Shown here in pieces: positions 5,601-8,753 of a DNA stretch of 8,753 nt. A program made the translations under genes and the position numbers. This stretch comes from Planctomycetota bacterium (GTDB lineage: Bacteria; Planctomycetota; UBA1135; UBA2386): positions 1 to 8,753 of the forward strand of contig QJVU01000741.1 of assembly GCA_003235605.1 (NCBI GenBank), given 5' to 3'. Numbering within the stretch: the first letter of the stretch is position 1; every line of letters begins with the position of its first letter. Under the pieces are notes generated by a model, which saw only the letters and a list, made by a program, of their open reading frames with translations, was not told the DNA's origin and made no database searches.

Positions 5601-7601
5601 GCACTGCGCACGCAGCCGGTGATCGGCGACGTCGACCCCTGGACGCCGGACTGCGCGATGGAGTCATGGAACTGGAGGCGGCTGGCGACCTACTTGCAGA
5701 GCATTGACGGGCGCGGTCCCCTTCGCGAGCTTTCCCGCCAGTACCTGGCTCTCGAAGCGGAGCGAAAGGTCACGCTCACCGAGGTTGTCCGGCTGCGTAC
5801 GTTCCTCGGTCTCTATGTGAACATGACCGACCTGGCCAAGAGCGCGCTGGTGCGGTTCACTGCGGCGATCCGCCACATCGGTTCGGGTGACGGTAGCCGC
5901 TCTCGGCGCCACAAGCGGGACGCGCAGGACGCCATGAACGACTGCTACGGCGCGGTGCCGTGCTGGATCATGCCGATCTGGCGCGTGTCCGAGACGTTGC
6001 CCCCGGAGATCGGCTCCTTCGACCTTGTGATCGTCGACGAGGCTTCACAGTCCGACATCCTGGCCATGCCGACGCTGTTGCGAGGACAGAAGCTCTTGAT
6101 CGTTGGCGATGACAAGCAGGTCAGCCCGGTGGCACCCTTCGTCGAGGAGCGCAAGCTCGTTCAGCTCCGCCAACAGCATCTCAACAACCAGATCTTCGTG
6201 GATCTGATGATCCCCGGAAGCTCGCTCTACGATCTCGCCAACGCCGTGTTCTCGGGACGCCGGATCATGCTCGACGAGCACTTTCGCTGCGTCGAGCCGA
6301 TCATCCGCTTCAGCTTCCGCTTCTATCCGGAGAAGATCATCCCGGTCCGGATCCCGAAAGCGTCGGAACGCCTGGAGCCGCCGCTGGTGGATGTCTATGT
6401 GCCTGGTGGCAAGCGCGACAAGAAGAAGATCAACCACCCCGAGGCCAATGCCATCGTCGACGAGATCGAGAGGCTGGTGAACGACCCCGCATTCCGCCGC
6501 CGCACCATCGGTGTCGTGTCGCTCATCGGTGCCCAACAGGGCGAGTACATCCAGAAGCTCCTGCTGCGTCGCATCGGCCAGGAGAAGTACATGCGGCACC
6601 AGATCGACTGCGGCGATTCGGCGACCTTCCAAGGCCGCGAGCGGGACATCATGTTCGTGAGCATGGTCCAGAGCAAAGGGCGCATCGCCGCCCAGACAGC
6701 GGTGATCTACGAGCAGCGCTTCAACGTGGCGATGTCCCGCGCCCGGGACCGCATGTACCTCTACCGCAGCGTCGAGCCTGCCGACCTCAACCCGAACGAC
6801 CTGAAGGCCAAGGTCATCGAGCACTTCACGCTGAAGCCGGAAGGAGTCCGCGAGAACGTCGAGGACCTCGCCGACCTGTGCGAGACCGACCTGGAGCGCT
6901 CGGTCTACGAGCGCCTCCTGGCCCTGGGCTACCGGGTCACGCCACGGGTGAGCGTGGGCGACCATTCGATCGACCTCGTGGTGGAGGGAGCCGACGACCG
7001 GCGGCTGGCGGTGGAGCTGGATGGCGACCGCGACCAGACCGCCGACGAGTGGGTGGCGCACTGGTCCCAGCAGAAGGTCCTGGAAAGGGTTGGCTGGCGC
7101 TTCTGGCGCTGCTGGGCTTCGAGCTTCGCCCTGGATTCGGAAGCCTGCATGAAGGACCTGTTGGACGTTCTCGCCGAGATGGAGATCGAAGCGATCGGGC
7201 AGGTCAAGGTGCAGAGCATCCACTCCGAGCAGCGGGTGATCGAGGAGATCGCAGACGACGATGCCACCGAGGAGAGCGTCCGCGCCGCCCGGGAGGCGGC
7301 AGAAGAGCTTGAGGCGCTGGAGAGCAGCGATGCCAAGGACGAGCCCGTCGTGGCGGTGGGAGACCGCATCCTGGTGTCGTACAGCGATGACCCGTCCCGC
7401 TACCGCACGCTGGTGATCAGCGAGTCCGAGCACGATCCCGAAAACGGCATCTTCATCTCCTCGGACCCGGTGGGACAGGCGCTGCTGGGAGCGGCCGTCG
7501 GCGAGGAGATCGAGACCCGCCTCGACGACAACACCCAGCGCGTGCTGACGATCTTCGAGATCGAGAAGTCCAGGACCGAGGCGTCCCTGTCGAGGACGTG
7601 A
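2655..7601 (+). CDS. Large SF1 helicase fused to a PD-(D/E)XK (MTES_1575/DUF559-type) nuclease and a GreA/GreB C-terminal-like domain
   Basis: A 1648-residue cytoplasmic protein. Residues 1-~410 are an N-terminal region of unknown fold, including a WGIGVAVWKTHSG...HPLIEVLVEIDVD block (from about 200). The SF1 helicase (UPF1/AAA_11-AAA_12 type) has Q423 (Q-motif), Walker A GPPGTGKT (440-447), motif II DEAS (1128-1131), motif III GDDKQ (1151-1155), DEHFRC (1207-1212), motif V TFQGRERD (1324-1331) and motif VI NVAMSRARD (1357-1365), all intact. About 680 mostly helical residues, including a coiled coil near 520-560, separate Walker A from motif II. Residues about 1412-1490 look like a Vsr/DUF559-type nuclease: E1414, D1440 in SIDLVVEG, E1454-L-D1456-G, K1474. 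After an acidic linker, residues about 1565-1640 (VGDRILVSY...DPVGQALLGAAVGEEIE) match the pattern of the GreA/GreB C-terminal domain, which docks on the RNA polymerase secondary channel. It is divergent from the DUF4388-vWA-PP2C run. It probably translocates along and cuts nucleic acid. The helicase call is firm, the nuclease strong, the GreA-like call good; substrate unknown. Confidence 0.9.
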   Translation: MSAQEAKERLLQLLDYVQHIVRLPERARFSVKDSGSFVYLQENLHNQIGVQFDVRGPQGRSWLKLVRLQRIDPPEVPPELKGWISMIRNPFREPKVASERTETVTAAEGQTLVEQGLVDPQEIKKIRKLSPNKEKQVQVTRRLQKDGALSEAVGKYLGGPWRRWAEMEKPRRSAMKIYDDFFKLHQSIQAGAVEAPVEVVWGIGVAVWKTHSGTIKHPLIEVLVEIDVDAETNDILVRRRNTDPTLFIKQFFNLDSPGLVKLQEEARKYFEEFRKGQDHRDFSPFVKETFEPLLRLATTLLTASAQYYPDVADDPKSVALPEPTEVLQITDTWAIYARPRSDNLFYEDIERLKKIVEDSDFDSLSTAARKFVADPSDAPTYEPRQVNLLGGLRDKAGDIEVKGSRPKDAEYELFFPKEYNDAQVKIIHELERSDGVVVQGPPGTGKTHTIANIICHYLATGRRVLVTSQGEPALKVLREFIPEEIRRLTISLLTKDREGLQQLETAVTLLANEVTRIVPEQIERQIIDSERRLRKLGAQIEANERAVREIAERQLTPHQHELFGKDPVSPSELAKHLAGVRSRHEWLPDNPSLDPKFDPRFNAEHIAAAKQARRRLGKDLQYISSKLPTIKNLPDNSKLQEIHERIINADQNDPHAQDPDFPKLSVLAENALVRAAELSGKLRTLVQVQDLVAPHPWLAELLRTWLELGCHCPATKPFDDLIPDLQNLAERVPVFEVRPVEIPDLGDHAETVLAAVARAAKGRRPFGALGLGGSRAKQLFAQVTVDGEPPVNAQAWQHVEDYLQLCDDAYVVAQEWNAIAQQFSLPLVDEASAWVAPSLTQYFDLIIRAWRVADSNDLRQEIPELFPHGIDVEDVYCNREAALRAIEAAEVNLTRHERGSAQQLVDRLHSALDGCEGPVVKEAALFLRGKVGNQLVRTSEISSKWDSLLADLKRVHSYARDFEVVRKLAELVERSGAPKWAAALRTQPVIGDVDPWTPDCAMESWNWRRLATYLQSIDGRGPLRELSRQYLALEAERKVTLTEVVRLRTFLGLYVNMTDLAKSALVRFTAAIRHIGSGDGSRSRRHKRDAQDAMNDCYGAVPCWIMPIWRVSETLPPEIGSFDLVIVDEASQSDILAMPTLLRGQKLLIVGDDKQVSPVAPFVEERKLVQLRQQHLNNQIFVDLMIPGSSLYDLANAVFSGRRIMLDEHFRCVEPIIRFSFRFYPEKIIPVRIPKASERLEPPLVDVYVPGGKRDKKKINHPEANAIVDEIERLVNDPAFRRRTIGVVSLIGAQQGEYIQKLLLRRIGQEKYMRHQIDCGDSATFQGRERDIMFVSMVQSKGRIAAQTAVIYEQRFNVAMSRARDRMYLYRSVEPADLNPNDLKAKVIEHFTLKPEGVRENVEDLADLCETDLERSVYERLLALGYRVTPRVSVGDHSIDLVVEGADDRRLAVELDGDRDQTADEWVAHWSQQKVLERVGWRFWRCWASSFALDSEACMKDLLDVLAEMEIEAIGQVKVQSIHSEQRVIEEIADDDATEESVRAAREAAEELEALESSDAKDEPVVAVGDRILVSYSDDPSRYRTLVISESEHDPENGIFISSDPVGQALLGAAVGEEIETRLDDNTQRVLTIFEIEKSRTEASLSRT

Positions 7602-7605
7602 GGTC

Positions 7606-8753
7606 CTAGGCTTCCCCCCCCATGTCCGCAGACTTCGGCGGCGTGGTCTTGTTGGTCTTGGACGGCGGCGTTTTCTTCGGCCTGGTCTTGGTCTTGGCCT
7701 TGGTCTTGGCCCCGGTCTTGCGCTTGGTCGTGGGCGTTGGCTCCGGCCTTGCCGCCTGCTCCGCCTCGCCCGTGGCGGCGAAGCTCACCGCACGGCGCGC
7801 CTGCGGATCCCAGAGCCGTGGCGGAATCGCGAAACGAAGGTCTTCGAGCTGGTGGGGGCCGCCGTCCCACATGTGCCTCGTGTTCACCGTGGCCTCGACC
7901 ACGGCCCAGAGCACGGCGTGTTCGAAGGGATCTCCCGGCTGCGGCAGGTTCGCGGTCATCATGTCCAGGCCCGCCGCAGCCACCAGGGAACCCGGGCCGG
8001 TGAGGCCCGCCACCACGAGAACCAGCTGTCCCTCCTGGCGTTGAGCGGCCAGCACACCGTAGCTGTGGATCCTGGTCTCCAACCTCGTGGTCCCTGACCC
8101 CGCCCTGCGCTGGAGAGCTGCCTCGGAGCAGAAGGAGTCCTCGCCGGCAATCAAGACCCAGCCCTTGCCTTCGCGGACGTAGGCCGCCAGGTCCGGGTGG
8201 GTCTGGGTCAGCTCATCCAGGGGTCGGGAGAAGTTGCTCGCCACGCCATCCTGCTCGTGGTTCAAGAACCCGAAGCTGAACGGCAGCTTGTCCCATCCGC
8301 CGCGTGTCTTCTTTGGTCGCCGGAACATCAAGCGCAATGCAAGCTCGCTGGCCCTGTTTGAGCGAGGGGAGCCCATGCAAGCCAGTGCAGCCGGTCCTTT
8401 CTTGCCCCGCTTGCGGAACTGGTTCTTCCATTTCCCGAACGGGGTACCCGCTTTTTCCTGACGGCGCTGCACATAGACCTGGGTGAACTTGACAGCGGGG
8501 CCATGCTGGTTCACCGCTTGCTGGATCTCGGCAACACCGTGATCGTCCCAGTAGTTGGTCATCGGACCATCCTCCGAGCTGAAGCGACTCGGGATGAAGA
8601 TGGTCGTCTCGGAGCTCTGCGCCAGATCCTGGACCAGGGAAGGAAACTCGAACAGCGCAGATCGGGTCAGTTCGTGGTTGAAGTACACATCCAGAGCCTC
8701 CCACTCGACGATGCTCATGCTCACGCTGCGATCGTATGTGGCGAGCTTGGACA
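7606..8753 (-). CDS. Unrecognised protein with a Lys/Thr-rich C-terminal tail (5' end beyond right edge)
   Basis: I do not recognise this gene. The frame has a GTG at 8722-8724 and an ATG at 8716-8718 but stays open to the right edge. The extra codons read SKLATYDRS and mostly end in G or C, so the true start probably lies outside the window and at least 382 residues are coded. Numbering from the GTG, residues 1-110 are mixed alpha/beta with a basic end (KWKNQFRKRGKKG). Residues about 185-262 hold a block of the form GWVLIAGEDSF...HSYGVLAAQR...LVLVVAGLTGPGSLVAAAGL, which resembles a 'Y-x-v...vvaG-x-x-G-x-g-T/S-x-aA' pattern I associate loosely with bacterial regulators, without a firm family. 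Residues about 332-364 are a Lys/Thr/Pro repeat resembling histone H1-like tails, suggesting nucleic-acid binding. It converges on the helicase gene with four bases between the stop codons. It could belong to the same locus or to an unrelated neighbour. Confidence 0.7.
   Translation of the reverse strand, partial: SKLATYDRSVSMSIVEWEALDVYFNHELTRSALFEFPSLVQDLAQSSETTIFIPSRFSSEDGPMTNYWDDHGVAEIQQAVNQHGPAVKFTQVYVQRRQEKAGTPFGKWKNQFRKRGKKGPAALACMGSPRSNRASELALRLMFRRPKKTRGGWDKLPFSFGFLNHEQDGVASNFSRPLDELTQTHPDLAAYVREGKGWVLIAGEDSFCSEAALQRRAGSGTTRLETRIHSYGVLAAQRQEGQLVLVVAGLTGPGSLVAAAGLDMMTANLPQPGDPFEHAVLWAVVEATVNTRHMWDGGPHQLEDLRFAIPPRLWDPQARRAVSFAATGEAEQAARPEPTPTTKRKTGAKTKAKTKTRPKKTPPSKTNKTTPPKSADMGGEA
7684..7731 (-). 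repeat. Short-period repeat encoding a Lys-Thr-rich tail
   Basis: On the plus strand this is a run of ggtctt/ggcctt/ggtctt-type units. Read on the minus strand it gives alternating Lys-Thr and Lys-Ala (KTGAKTKAKTKTRPKKT) near the C-terminus of the unrecognised protein. It is a low-complexity basic tail, typical of disordered DNA-binding extensions. Confidence 0.6.

Noticed and set aside
3042..7433. Several long minus-strand open frames inside the helicase gene (3042-4619, 4644-5522, 6045-7433)
   Set aside because: They are antisense shadows in GC-rich DNA, rich in Arg, Leu, Val and His with no domain motifs, while the plus strand carries an uninterrupted helicase with all motifs.

Overview
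The window is GC-rich DNA with dense coding and strong G/C preference at third codon positions. It carries five protein-coding regions and no RNA genes, CRISPR array, insertion sequence or transposase that I can recognise. A DUF4388 (PATAN-like) protein, long acidic or proline-rich linkers and a von Willebrand A (vWA) signalling protein suggest a Gram-negative bacterium of the Myxococcota or a similar complex group. That assignment is weak, because no taxonomic marker gene is present.

Layout. On the minus strand, running leftwards from a divergent promoter region (2466-2654), lie a DUF4388 protein with repetitive disordered flanks (1113-2465), a TerY-like vWA protein with a complete MIDAS metal site (93-935), and the first codons of what looks like a PP2C-like phosphatase that runs off the left edge (1-86). 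On the plus strand, from the same divergent region, runs one very large gene (2655-7601, 1648 codons). It encodes a superfamily 1 helicase with all main motifs, then a PD-(D/E)XK nuclease domain of the MTES_1575/DUF559/Vsr type, then a C-terminal domain that reads like the FKBP-like half of GreA/GreB. Converging on it with a 4-bp gap is a minus-strand gene (7606 to the right edge, 5' end missing) for an unrecognised protein with a Lys/Thr-rich tail.

How they may work together. vWA plus PP2C is two thirds of the TerY-P triad (vWA, PP2C, Ser/Thr kinase), known from tellurite-resistance-linked and phage-defence loci; a kinase would be expected just beyond the left edge. The divergent helicase-nuclease would be the DNA-processing effector, and the DUF4388 protein an adaptor. 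The parts are read from sequence; that they form one stress-response or defence system is inference. The most unusual element is the helicase-nuclease-GreA_C fusion, which suggests an effector that docks on RNA polymerase.
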